Assembly (NCBI GenBank): GCA_024689165.1 | Contig: JAILDS010000286.1 | Span: 1-10,928 of the forward strand | From: Clostridia bacterium | GTDB taxonomy: Bacteria; Bacillota; Clostridia; Oscillospirales; Acutalibacteraceae | Length of the DNA: 10,928 nt | Direction of reading: 5' to 3' | Part shown: one piece after another, positions 1 to 6,733 of the stretch | How the letters are laid out: each line of letters begins with the position of its first letter | How positions within the stretch are numbered: the stretch's first letter is position 1 | Made by a program: the position numbers and the translations under genes | The notes under the pieces: model-generated | Seen by the model: the letters and a program-made list of their open reading frames with translations, nothing else | The model's database searches: none | Told to the model about the DNA's origin: nothing

Positions 1-101
1 TCGAGGCCGCGACCGCCGCCGCGCTTGCCGCAGCTGACTGCGACGCGGACGGCGAGGTCACCGCCGAGGACGCGAGAAGACTGCTGAGGGCTTGCATATG
101 A
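1..101 (+). CDS. C-terminal end of a dockerin-type protein (5' truncated by window edge)
   Basis: An open frame runs in from the left edge (first full codon at position 3) and gives 32 residues before TGA at 99-101. The tail contains a calcium-loop segment, DCDADGEVTAEDARRLLRA, which fits half of a type I dockerin (D-x-D-x-D-G-x-V-T-x-x-D followed by an Ala/Leu/Arg helix). Dockerins normally bind cohesin domains in cellulosomes or other cell-surface assemblies; here the partner is unknown. The stop overlaps the ATG of the next gene (ATGA, 98-101), so the two are probably translationally coupled. Given the downstream gene this may be a phage-associated protein carrying a dockerin rather than a cellulosomal enzyme. 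Only the tail is visible, so its main function cannot be named. Confidence 0.8.
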   Translation, partial: EAATAAALAAADCDADGEVTAEDARRLLRACI

Positions 102-1753
102 ACGTCAAAATACGAAAAAACAGATATTCGCCGTCGCTGGATCAGGCGGCAAGCTTCAACCTCAGGGTGTCGGCGACGGGTCTGCTGACCGCCGCCGCGC
201 CCGCGGGGCTCGTGCAGGGCTCCTTCCTCGCGCCGGTAAGCGCGGCTCAGATGTACGGAAAGCTGTATACGCTCGAGCGGAACCTTCTGAGCGAAAACGG
301 CGGGCCCCTCGCCATCGTGCCGCTTTACGGCTCAGGCAAAAGGTCGCTCACGGCCGCCGGGGACAGGCTTTTCATATTCCCCGACGGGCTCTGCGCCGAC
401 CCGCTGACGGCGGCCGTCGAACGCGTGTTCCGCATTTACACGGCGCAGTCCGCCGTCGCGTGCTCATGCAGGAAGAACGACGGGACGGCCGTGACGTTCG
501 CCGACCCGAGCGCCCCCGCCCAGGGCGAGTGCGCGGTGTTTTACGAGGACGGCGTCCGCACGCTCCGGAGCTGGGACGCCGCGGGCGGCTCCTGGGTCGA
601 AGTCTGCGGGACGACGGTAAGGCTCGCCTGCGCCGGCATCGGAGAGGGCTTTTCCGCCGGCGACGGCGTGACACTGACCGGCTTCGGCGACCTCGACGGC
701 GACAGGGTCGTGACGGCGGTCACTGGGAACTATCTCGAGCTCGAGGGCTTCACCGCCGAAACGGGTTTTTCCGCCGGAGCTTCGATAATAAGGCCCTGCC
801 CGGAGCTGACTGCGCCGCTGTGCGCCGACGGCAGGCTCTGGGGCGCGGACGGCGACGGGAACGTCGTCGGCAGCGCGCCGGGCAGGCCGGGGGTCTTTCT
901 GCCCTGCGCCGGCGGCGTGAGGATACGCCGCCCGACGCCGGACGCCGTGACGGGCTCTGCGGTCCTGGGCGACAGGGTGTGGTTCTTCACGTCTTCGTCG
1001 GCGTTCTGCCCCGTAAAAAAGACCGCCTCAAGAAACGGCACGACAGTGACGGCATGGTCTGCAAAAACTCTCGCCCTGCCGGGACCGCTCTCCGGAGATA
1101 CCGTCGTGCGGATAAAAAACAGCCTTTTCTGGCTGTCCGCAGAGGGGCTGACGGAATTCGACGGCGCGAAGACGGCGCTGCGCGTCCCGCTGGGCGAGCT
1201 TTCACAGACCGCGCGGGCAGGGGCCGCGCTCGCAGCCGAAAACGACCTGTACGCGGGGGACTCGCCCGAGGGCTCCTTCGCGGTCCGCGTCGGGGAACGG
1301 TACCATCTGTATTCGGATCATCTCGCCTGCGGGGTCGTCTTTGACACGTCCGACGGCTCGCTGTACGCCGCGCCGAACGCGCACGCGCTCTGCCGCTGCG
1401 CGGTCGACGGACAGGACGCCGTCCTGACCCCGGTGGGCTCGGTCTTCCCGGCGGGAGCCGCCGCCGCTTCGGCAGCCGCAGACAGCGTCTCCCGGGACGG
1501 GATAGTCACGGAGCTCGACTGCGGGGGCTTCGCCGCGGAGCTGACGGCGGACACGGCGCGGACCCGGGCCGTCGCGATGAGGGTCTTCGGCTCCGGCCCC
1601 GCCCTGACGCGGCTGAGAAGGCCCGACTCGACGCTGACGGAGCCGCGCGCGCCCGCCCGGAACGGCTACGTCACCTTCCCGCCGGAATTCGCGCGGTCGA
1701 TCGTGATCTCCGCCCCCACGGGCGCCGCGGTCGAGATAAAGGCCATAGAATAG
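98..1753 (+). CDS. Phage tail/virion structural protein-like (551 aa)
   Basis: I chose ATG at 98 because it overlaps the upstream stop as ATGA and has a GAGGG purine stretch at 85-89; an in-frame TTG lies two codons earlier. The protein has no signal peptide or membrane helix and is rich in beta-type Gly/Ala/Val/Thr sequence. Several motifs recall structural proteins from Firmicutes siphophages and prophages: GDRLFIFPDG (residues 88-97), RLWGADGDGNVVGSAPGRPG (246-265, like the family's NRLWG..dG..iyaSa.G.P pattern) and LFWLSAEGLTEFDGA (343-357, like 'lyYLs.dGv..YdG'). The family probably forms beta-propeller or sandwich parts of the tail. Together with the upstream dockerin-type gene it suggests the end of a prophage or domesticated phage module, since what follows is a host-type heat-shock gene. 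The assignment rests on remembered motif patterns, so the general class is likelier than any exact role. Confidence 0.6.
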   Translation: MNVKIRKNRYSPSLDQAASFNLRVSATGLLTAAAPAGLVQGSFLAPVSAAQMYGKLYTLERNLLSENGGPLAIVPLYGSGKRSLTAAGDRLFIFPDGLCADPLTAAVERVFRIYTAQSAVACSCRKNDGTAVTFADPSAPAQGECAVFYEDGVRTLRSWDAAGGSWVEVCGTTVRLACAGIGEGFSAGDGVTLTGFGDLDGDRVVTAVTGNYLELEGFTAETGFSAGASIIRPCPELTAPLCADGRLWGADGDGNVVGSAPGRPGVFLPCAGGVRIRRPTPDAVTGSAVLGDRVWFFTSSSAFCPVKKTASRNGTTVTAWSAKTLALPGPLSGDTVVRIKNSLFWLSAEGLTEFDGAKTALRVPLGELSQTARAGAALAAENDLYAGDSPEGSFAVRVGERYHLYSDHLACGVVFDTSDGSLYAAPNAHALCRCAVDGQDAVLTPVGSVFPAGAAAASAAADSVSRDGIVTELDCGGFAAELTADTARTRAVAMRVFGSGPALTRLRRPDSTLTEPRAPARNGYVTFPPEFARSIVISAPTGAAVEIKAIE

Positions 1754-1792
1754 GCTTTTTTCCGGACCGGAACCAAAAATACAAAAAAATTT

Positions 1793-1833
1793 CAAAAAAT
1801 TAGCACTTAGGTATTGACAGTGCTAATTTTTTG
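1793..1833 (+). promoter_or_regulatory. Extended CIRCE operator (HrcA binding site) of hsp20
   Basis: The core at 1800-1826 reads TTAGCACTT-N9-CAGTGCTAA. It matches the CIRCE consensus TTAGCACTC-N9-GAGTGCTAA at 16 of 18 arm positions, and only the innermost pair differs. The symmetry continues outward through A6/T6 and a C:G pair, giving perfect 15-nt arms at 1793-1807 and 1819-1833 around an 11-nt centre. The right arm overlaps the -35 box, so bound HrcA should block RNA polymerase. In RNA from the upstream gene the same hairpin ends in T6, so it might also work as a weak terminator. The HrcA gene is not in the window. Confidence 0.88.
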
Positions 1834-1841
1834 TGTATAAT
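1814..1841 (+). promoter_or_regulatory. SigA-type promoter of hsp20
   Basis: TTGACA at 1814-1819 and TATAAT at 1836-1841 are both exact consensus boxes with a 16-nt spacer. The start point should fall near 1847-1849. This rules out the longer in-frame ATG at 1847 as the hsp20 start, because it would lie at or before the transcript's 5' end. The -35 box sits across the centre and right arm of the CIRCE operator. Confidence 0.88.
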
Positions 1842-1847
1842 GGGAGA

Positions 1848-1975
1848 TGAACAGAGGGACAGACCTCAAAAGAGAGCCTGTCCCGAAGCTCCGAAACACC
1901 GACGGGTTCGGGTTTTGTAATCAAAGTTTCGGCGAGATCGCTCAAAACGACCCAACGCCCAAGGAGGAATTCATT
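1848..1975 (+). other. Long structured 5' leader of hsp20
   Basis: About 128 nt separate the predicted start point from the hsp20 ATG. The leader holds a stem of GGGACAG (1856-1862) with CTGTCCC (1878-1884), and CCGAAAC (1891-1897) can pair with GTTTCGG (1926-1932). A competing stem CCCGAA (1882-1887) with TTCGGG (1907-1912) shares bases with the first. A strong ribosome binding site, AAGGAGGA, lies at 1961-1968. CTCC at 1889-1892 could pair with GGAG inside it. No known riboswitch or ROSE-type element is recognised; regulation through this leader is only a possibility. Confidence 0.4.
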
Positions 1976-2413
1976 ATGTTGCTTCCAAGTATTTTCGCCG
2001 AGAACCTTTTTGACGACTTTTTCGCTTTTCCGTCTTTTTCCGACGCGGAGCGCAAGCTCTACGGAAAGAACGCGGTCCGCGAGATGAAGACCGACGTCAG
2101 AGAGAGCGACGACCGCTATGAGCTGGATATCGACCTGCCCGGCTTCTCGAAGGACGATATCAGCCTTACTCTCGAGAACGGATATATGACCGTCGCGGCA
2201 AAAAAGGACCTCGACAGGAACGAATCGGACAAAAACGGCAAGGTCATCCGCTGCGAACGTTATTCCGGCGCACTTTCAAGGACTTTCTACGTCGGCGAGG
2301 AGCTGACAGAGGAGGATATCTCCGCGAAGCTTTCCGACGGCGTGCTCAGGCTGACCGTTCCCAAGAAGGAAATGAAGAAGCTCCCCGCGAAAAGGACTAT
2401 CGCGATCGAATGA
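1976..2413 (+). CDS. Small heat-shock protein, Hsp20/alpha-crystallin family (145 aa)
   Basis: This is an ATP-independent holdase chaperone that binds unfolding cytosolic proteins during stress and usually assembles into large oligomers. The start at 1976 is fixed by AAGGAGGA at 1961-1968 and by the promoter position. The N-terminal arm (residues 1-35) is Phe-rich. The alpha-crystallin domain spans about 37-132, with VRESDDRYELDIDLPGFSKDD (41-61) entering the fold and the conserved G-V-L at 122-124. The C-terminal I-x-I anchor is IAI at 142-144. The length is normal for the family. The gene stands alone between its own promoter and a strong terminator and appears to be controlled by HrcA through CIRCE, which is less usual for hsp20 than for groESL or dnaK operons. 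Family assignment is secure. Confidence 0.96.
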   Translation: MLLPSIFAENLFDDFFAFPSFSDAERKLYGKNAVREMKTDVRESDDRYELDIDLPGFSKDDISLTLENGYMTVAAKKDLDRNESDKNGKVIRCERYSGALSRTFYVGEELTEEDISAKLSDGVLRLTVPKKEMKKLPAKRTIAIE

Positions 2414-2446
2414 CCGGCAACGGCCGAAATACTCTCCTTTCACAGC

Positions 2447-2480
2447 GCCGGCTCCGCACACGCGGAGCCGGCCGGTTTTT
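2447..2480 (+). terminator. Intrinsic terminator after hsp20
   Basis: GCCGGCTCCGC (2447-2457) and GCGGAGCCGGC (2462-2472) form a perfect 11-bp stem with an ACAC loop. After CGG there is a T5 run at 2476-2480. The hairpin starts 33 nt after the hsp20 stop and ends before the promoter of the next gene, so hsp20 is monocistronic. Confidence 0.88.
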
Positions 2481-2504
2481 GCGCGGCGCCGGAGCGTGCC
2501 GGGA

Positions 2505-2534
2505 TTGACAACTCTTTGCGGCGTGTTTTATAAT
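2505..2534 (+). promoter_or_regulatory. SigA-type promoter of the DUF6273-like secreted protein gene
   Basis: TTGACA (2505-2510) and TATAAT (2529-2534) are exact consensus boxes with an 18-nt spacer. The -10 box contains the upstream in-frame ATG at 2533, so that codon cannot be the translation start. No operator-like palindrome is seen around it. Confidence 0.8.
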
Positions 2535-2574
2535 GAAGTATATTTTCCGGATTGCAAAACAATGGAGGGACATC

Positions 2575-4467
2575 ATGAAAACGACCCGAAAGATCTTTTC
2601 CGTCCTGCTCACAGCCTGTATGCTGCTGTCTGCCCTGCCCGTCCTCGGGCTCAACGGTATCGCGCCGAAGGCCGAGGCATATAACGTCGGCGACCTTATC
2701 GAATACGGTACTTATCCGCAGTCGCTCGTTTCCGACACGGGGCTTGTTTCCGCTCTCGATTCCGCGCAGAAGACATGGAGGAGCTTCAGGTATTATTCGG
2801 GAAATGACGGCTGGGACGGACACACCGGCGGCTGGGACGGGCAGATGCAGCCCGGCGACTGGATGCGCTTCGCAGATTTCTTTTTCGGCGGGGAGAAATA
2901 CCGCGCCGTCGTATTCGACGAATACCGCAAGGTCCATGATCCCCTGGGCGACGCTTCGGACCCTTCCTATCAGGACGACTGCGGTTATTACACCGGCGTC
3001 GTTTACTATTTCAGGTACGAGCCGATAGTCTGGCAAGTGCTCGACCCGTCTGAGGGACTTGTAATCGCGAAGGACCAGATCGACTCTCAGCCTTATCAAA
3101 GCCTTATCTATGACAGCGGAGAGGGTTATGGCTACTTTGTACGGGAAAAATCAGTTTATCAGGGGATCGGGTCGCAATTCGTTTCAAACGATTATACGGG
3201 TTGCTCCGTCAGAGAGTGGCTCAATTATGACTTCTGTGATACCGCCTTTACCGCGGCTCAGAAGAACAACGTCCGGGACGACCATCCCATAGACTTCAAA
3301 GTGTGGAACGGTTCGCTTGTGGATGCAGCTCAATATACTGCGACCGTTTACGACAAGGTGTTCCTCCTGTCCTGTTCCGAAGCGAAAAACAGCTCATACG
3401 GTTTTGATTCGACAGAATCCTACGACGGCACAGTTCAGAGCCGTATCGCCTCAAAGACCGACTATGCGTCGTGTCAGAGAGGCGCCGAAGGCTGGCTGCT
3501 GCGCGACGGGAACAATCTCGGCTACGGCGTGTCCTTTGTATACGGCAGCGGCTTCGTTGAGTCTTTCTTCCATTACAACGTCGACACGGTGTACGGTATC
3601 CGCCCCGCCGTGAGGCTTTCTTCGCTTCGTTCCGATACCGCTGCTTCGCAGGAGCTTTTTTCCGAAAAACAGTGCTCGCACGCGCACACAAGGCTCAGGG
3701 AGATCGTTCCCGCAGGCTGCGAAAGCGAAGGATATTCGGGCAACGTCTACTGCGCTTACTGCGGCGTCAGGCTGCAGGACGGCGCTGCCGTTCCCTCTTT
3801 CGGCGGGCATGAATGGTCAAAGTGGGTGAGCTATGCGATCTATTCCGAGGAAGCCTGCAGGATCCGGCGCTGCGGGGTCTGCGGAAAACTCGAGCAGGAA
3901 CCGCTCGCCCCGAAGGTATTCATAACGGACGACAGCTTCGTAAACGAGACCGACGGCGTGGAGATCGACTTCCCCGACGGCGCCTTCCCGTCCGGTACGG
4001 AGCTGAAAACCTCCCACCGGAGCTATACGCTTTCCGAAAACGGAAGGATCCTGGAGGAGTGGGATATTACCCTCGAAAAAGACGGAAATACGGTCCGGCC
4101 GTCAAAGCCCGTCATACTCAGGCTGAAGCTGCCGGACATCGCCAAGGACCTCGCGATCCTTACGAACCTGACGCTTCGTCACTATTACAACGGAAAGTGG
4201 ACCGTTATGGAAACGTGGTTCGACGAGGACAGAAATCTCTGTACCGTAACGGACGGCTTTTCTCCGTTCGAGCTGAGCGTCGATGAGCCTTCCGGCGAGC
4301 CTGAAGATCCGGACGGTCCCGATACCCCCGACGAGCCGGACGGCCCCGGGCAGACGGCAGAGCTCTGCGCGTGGTGCGGCAAGCCGCACGAGGGCTTCTT
4401 CGGGAAGATCACGGGGATCTTCCACAAAATTCTTTATTTCTTCGCGCACCTGTTCGGGACGAGATAA
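2575..4467 (+). CDS. Secreted DUF6273-like protein with Cys-rich repeats and a CxxCGKxH C-terminal tail (630 aa)
   Basis: ATG at 2575 follows GGAGGGA (2564-2570) and gives a typical signal peptide: KTTRK, a hydrophobic core at about 7-27, and probable cleavage after AEA (33-35). Residues 38-350 resemble the DUF6273 family of secreted clostridial proteins: IEYGTYPQS near the start, EPIVWQVLD (149-157), SVREWLN (211-217) with AFTAAQK after it, and GIRPAVRLSS (341-350). Residues 366-446 carry paired-Cys repeats with CAYCG and CGVCGK that may bind zinc. A beta-type region ends in FSPFELS (562-568), followed by an Asp/Pro/Glu-rich linker at 570-592. The end is C598-A-W-C601-G-K-P-H605, an aromatic/hydrophobic helix and a basic residue; similar tails recur in secreted clostridial proteins and may attach or sort them. 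It is probably at the cell surface. No enzyme activity can be assigned. Confidence 0.82.
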   Translation: MKTTRKIFSVLLTACMLLSALPVLGLNGIAPKAEAYNVGDLIEYGTYPQSLVSDTGLVSALDSAQKTWRSFRYYSGNDGWDGHTGGWDGQMQPGDWMRFADFFFGGEKYRAVVFDEYRKVHDPLGDASDPSYQDDCGYYTGVVYYFRYEPIVWQVLDPSEGLVIAKDQIDSQPYQSLIYDSGEGYGYFVREKSVYQGIGSQFVSNDYTGCSVREWLNYDFCDTAFTAAQKNNVRDDHPIDFKVWNGSLVDAAQYTATVYDKVFLLSCSEAKNSSYGFDSTESYDGTVQSRIASKTDYASCQRGAEGWLLRDGNNLGYGVSFVYGSGFVESFFHYNVDTVYGIRPAVRLSSLRSDTAASQELFSEKQCSHAHTRLREIVPAGCESEGYSGNVYCAYCGVRLQDGAAVPSFGGHEWSKWVSYAIYSEEACRIRRCGVCGKLEQEPLAPKVFITDDSFVNETDGVEIDFPDGAFPSGTELKTSHRSYTLSENGRILEEWDITLEKDGNTVRPSKPVILRLKLPDIAKDLAILTNLTLRHYYNGKWTVMETWFDEDRNLCTVTDGFSPFELSVDEPSGEPEDPDGPDTPDEPDGPGQTAELCAWCGKPHEGFFGKITGIFHKILYFFAHLFGTR

Positions 4468-4500
4468 ACCGACTCAGCGAGGCGAACAGAAACAAAGCGT

Positions 4501-4520
4501 CCCCCGCCGAAAGGCGGGGG
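4501..4520. terminator. Probable bidirectional terminator hairpin between convergent genes
   Basis: CCCCCGCC-GAAA-GGCGGGGG is an 8-bp all-GC stem closed by a GAAA tetraloop, 33 nt after the plus-strand stop at 4467. It lies in the gap between convergent genes. The T-tracts are poor: ATAAGTCGTTTT follows on the plus strand, and ACGCTTTGTTTC on the minus strand. It may end both transcripts or simply protect the 3' end. Confidence 0.55.
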
Positions 4521-4564
4521 ATAAGTCGTTTTCGGGAAATACCGAAAGCACAGCGTCGAGTTAA

Positions 4565-4643
4565 AATGCGCCGCAGGCCCATTAGCTATCCGCTGTCTGC
4601 TATCTGCTATCTGCTGACATTACTTCATCCTTCATCCTTGGCT
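4565..4643 (-). repeat. Composite intergenic repeat, left copy: heptamer array plus 16-mer
   Basis: On the plus strand, AATGCGCCGCAGGCCC (4565-4580) is followed by units in 7-base register: GCTATCC, GCTGTCT, GCTATCT, GCTATCT and GCTGACA at 4585-4619, then CTTCATC at 4623-4629 and again at 4630-4636. Read on the minus strand, the order is heptamers, then GGGCCTGCGGCGCATT. The same order occurs in the opposite orientation at 6734-6779, and the 16-mers are exact reverse complements. The array runs into the 3' end of the flavoprotein gene. Probably a genome-wide interspersed element; its function is unknown. Confidence 0.7.
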
Positions 4644-5872
4644 TGGCTCGCGGCGACGCCGGCGCTGCGGGCGGTGGAAAACGCTATCTGAAGATTGTAC
4701 CCTCCCGTGAGGGCGTGGACGTCGAGGACCTCGCCGCAGAAATACAGCCCCGGGACGAGCTTCGACTCCATGGTTTTCGGGTCCACGTCCCGGACGTCGA
4801 CGCCGCCCGCGGTGACGACGGCTTCCTCAAAAGGCCTCGGACCGGAGATCTCAAGCCCGAAGGATTTGAGCGCGCCGACAAGGGCGGCTCTGGCTTTCGC
4901 GCTGAGCTGCGCGGCGCGGAGCTTCGGGTCGACGCCCGCCCTTTCGAGCACATACTCCCCCATGGAGGCCGGTACGAGCTTCGGCATCATGCCTCCGACC
5001 GTCTTCGCACCCGCTTCGGCGCACTCGCGCTCTATGCGTTTTTCGAGCGTCGCGGCGTCCAGCGCGGGCTTGAGGTCGATCCTGACCGACGCGCCGGGGA
5101 CGTAAAAACACGAGGCCGACAGAGCGAGCGGCCCGCTTATGCCGGTGTGGGTGAACAGCAGCTCGCCCTGCTCGGAATACAGCGTCTTTTTCCTGTCCGC
5201 AAGCTCAAGCCGGACGTTTTTGAGCGTCAGCCCCGAAAGCGCCGGGCAGCACGTGTCGGGGCTGTCGAGCCCGACGAGCGCCGGGGCCGCCGGCACGGTC
5301 CTGTGGCCCGTCCGCTCCGCGAAGTGCCAGCCGTCGCCCGTCGAACCGGTCGCGGGGTAGGACCTCCCGCCCGTGGCGATTATGACGCGGTCGAAGGGCC
5401 TCGCCCTGCCGTCGGCGGTCTTCACGCCGTACAGAACGCCGGATTCGGAGAGTATGCACGTCACGCGGCGGAACTCGAGCCGCACGCCGGCGTCCGCGCA
5501 GGCGTTTTTGAGAGCGGAAACTATATCCGACGCCTTGTCGGAAACGGGGAAGACCCTCCTGCCCCGTTCGGTCTTCAGAGGAACTCCGAGCGAGGTGAAG
5601 AGGGCCTTTGTGTCTTCCGTGCCGAAGCCCGAAAGACAGGAATACAGGAAACGCGGGTTCCTGACCACGTTGGCGAGGAACTCGTTGACGTCGGGGCAGT
5701 CGTTCGTGACGTTGCACCGGCCCTTGCCGGTGATGCCGAGCTTTCTGCCGAGGCGGTCGTTCTTTTCGAAGATCGTCACGTCCGCGCCGTTTTTCGCGGC
5801 GAAATACGCGGCGCACATACCCGCCGCGCCGCCGCCGACCACCGCGACGCGGGGACGCCGCTCACCGCTCAT
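4625..5872 (-). CDS. NAD(P)/FAD-dependent oxidoreductase, BaiN/YhiN (HI0933) family (415 aa)
   Basis: This is a flavoprotein with an N-terminal Rossmann dinucleotide-binding site, VAVVGGGAAG (residues 9-18), followed by the acidic end of the second strand (FEKND). The family signatures are GKGRCNVTN (49-57), ATGGRSYPATGSTGDG (166-181) and the C-terminal FCGEVLDVHALTGGYNLQIA (378-397), which closes the FAD site. Length is normal for the family, and all expected blocks are present. Family members are widespread with unclear physiological substrates. BaiN has been proposed to reduce bile-acid intermediates in Clostridium scindens, but nothing here indicates a bile-acid cluster. The ATG at 5872 precedes the glycine loop as expected; its ribosome binding site is weak (GGTG before GAAAA). 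The last codons (KDEG and stop) fall in the heptamer repeat. The gene follows the dockerin-type gene by 71 nt and may be co-transcribed with it. Confidence 0.93.
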   Translation of the reverse strand: MSGERRPRVAVVGGGAAGMCAAYFAAKNGADVTIFEKNDRLGRKLGITGKGRCNVTNDCPDVNEFLANVVRNPRFLYSCLSGFGTEDTKALFTSLGVPLKTERGRRVFPVSDKASDIVSALKNACADAGVRLEFRRVTCILSESGVLYGVKTADGRARPFDRVIIATGGRSYPATGSTGDGWHFAERTGHRTVPAAPALVGLDSPDTCCPALSGLTLKNVRLELADRKKTLYSEQGELLFTHTGISGPLALSASCFYVPGASVRIDLKPALDAATLEKRIERECAEAGAKTVGGMMPKLVPASMGEYVLERAGVDPKLRAAQLSAKARAALVGALKSFGLEISGPRPFEEAVVTAGGVDVRDVDPKTMESKLVPGLYFCGEVLDVHALTGGYNLQIAFSTARSAGVAASQAKDEG

Positions 5873-5943
5873 TTTTCACACCGCCCGGCGCGGACCGGGT
5901 AAAAAGCGCAGTTCTCATACGCATACCGCCTTCCGCGGCAGGG

Positions 5944-6711
5944 TCAGGCGGCGTTGATAAAGCCGAGGTCGCTGCGGACGTCTATGTCGAGCCCTTTTTC
6001 ATTGCAGAAGCTCTGGAAACAGCTCACCGCCCAGAGGATATAACTGCCGGTTATTCTTTTCGCGTCGGCTTCGTCCGCCGCGGAAAGATCCTGGGAGTCG
6101 AGTATCGTCAGCCCGCTCGTACTGTCCGGCCTGATCTGACCCGCGTCGACGGCGCAGACAACGCCGTAGCCGTCCTCGTCGTTGAAAATGGCGGCCTGCG
6201 GGTTCTTCAGATCGCCGTCCAGATACAGAGACAACGTGATCTCGCGCCCGCTGACGTACGTAAGATCGAAATAAGAATCGTCGTGGTGATCCGAAGTCGG
6301 CGGGTAATAATATATCTCCAGCATGTCCCAATCCGTGGGCGCGTAGTAAAAGCAGTACTCCCCGGCGCCCTCATACTCGGGATCGAACTCGGCGTTGTCT
6401 TCCATCCATTTCGCGAGCATGCTCCCGGCGTCCTTCGGAACGTCTTCGGAGGAGCCGTCCATGCCCAGCGCGGCCCGGAGGATCGCCCTCGCGTCCTGCG
6501 CGGTGACCTCGCCGTCGCCGTCCGCGTCGGCAAGCTCCGCCTGAGACGGGTCAAGGCTTTCGAGCGCCAGCGCGGCTCTGAGCGCGAGCCTCGCGTCCTG
6601 CGCGGTGGTCTGACCGTCGCCGTCGACGTCAAAGCCGGCTGCGAGGGAGAAGGGAACGAAGGTCAGCAGCATGCACGCCGCAACGGCGGCGCAAATGATC
6701 CGTTTTTTCAT
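5944..6711 (-). CDS. Secreted protein with two N-terminal dockerin type I repeats (255 aa)
   Basis: ATG at 6711 has AAGGAGA six bases upstream (plus-strand 6718-6724). The signal peptide is MKKR, a hydrophobic core at 5-22, and likely cleavage after SLA (22-24). Two dockerin calcium loops follow immediately: DVDGDGQTTAQDAR (28-41) and DADGDGEVTAQDAR (62-75), 34 residues apart and each followed by a short Ala/Leu helix. This is a complete dockerin pair with its usual Asp ligands. Residues 95-255 are an acidic, Tyr-rich domain that I do not recognise. Dockerins usually sit at the C-terminus, so this N-terminal placement is unusual. No cohesin gene is in the window, so the domain may dock onto a scaffold elsewhere or only bind calcium. 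The dockerin call is strong; the domain after it is of unknown function. Confidence 0.88.
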   Translation of the reverse strand: MKKRIICAAVAACMLLTFVPFSLAAGFDVDGDGQTTAQDARLALRAALALESLDPSQAELADADGDGEVTAQDARAILRAALGMDGSSEDVPKDAGSMLAKWMEDNAEFDPEYEGAGEYCFYYAPTDWDMLEIYYYPPTSDHHDDSYFDLTYVSGREITLSLYLDGDLKNPQAAIFNDEDGYGVVCAVDAGQIRPDSTSGLTILDSQDLSAADEADAKRITGSYILWAVSCFQSFCNEKGLDIDVRSDLGFINAA

Positions 6712-6733
6712 AAGCTTTCTCCTTGATTCAAGT

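Noticed and set aside
460..1344. A 294-codon overlapping plus-strand frame inside the phage-like gene.
   Set aside because: The product is extremely Arg-rich and of low complexity, typical of a shifted frame in GC-rich DNA; the enclosing frame has phage-like motifs and a coupled start.
1761..1773. TTCCG-GAC-CGGAA hairpin after the phage-like gene as an intrinsic terminator.
   Set aside because: The stem is only 5 bp and is followed by A-rich rather than T-rich sequence on the plus strand. The CIRCE hairpin with T6 just downstream is a better, though still uncertain, candidate.
1847..1975. N-terminal extension of Hsp20 by 43 residues from ATG at 1847.
   Set aside because: The -10 box ends at 1841, so this ATG is at or before the transcript start. 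A strong ribosome binding site precedes the ATG at 1976.
4585..4643. CRISPR array.
   Set aside because: The units are 7 bases and contiguous without unique spacers, so this is a short tandem repeat, not repeat-spacer architecture.
5884..5899. CCCGG/CCGGG hairpin in the 71-nt gap between the dockerin and flavoprotein genes as a terminator or promoter element.
   Set aside because: It is a short stem with no T-run on the minus strand, and no clear promoter boxes lie near it. Such pairings are common in GC-rich DNA.
4643..5902. A 419-codon open frame on the plus strand opposite the flavoprotein gene.
   Set aside because: The minus strand carries all motifs of a known flavoprotein family across the same span. 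The plus-strand product is Arg/Gly/Ala-rich with no recognisable domain, as expected for the complement of a GC-rich gene.
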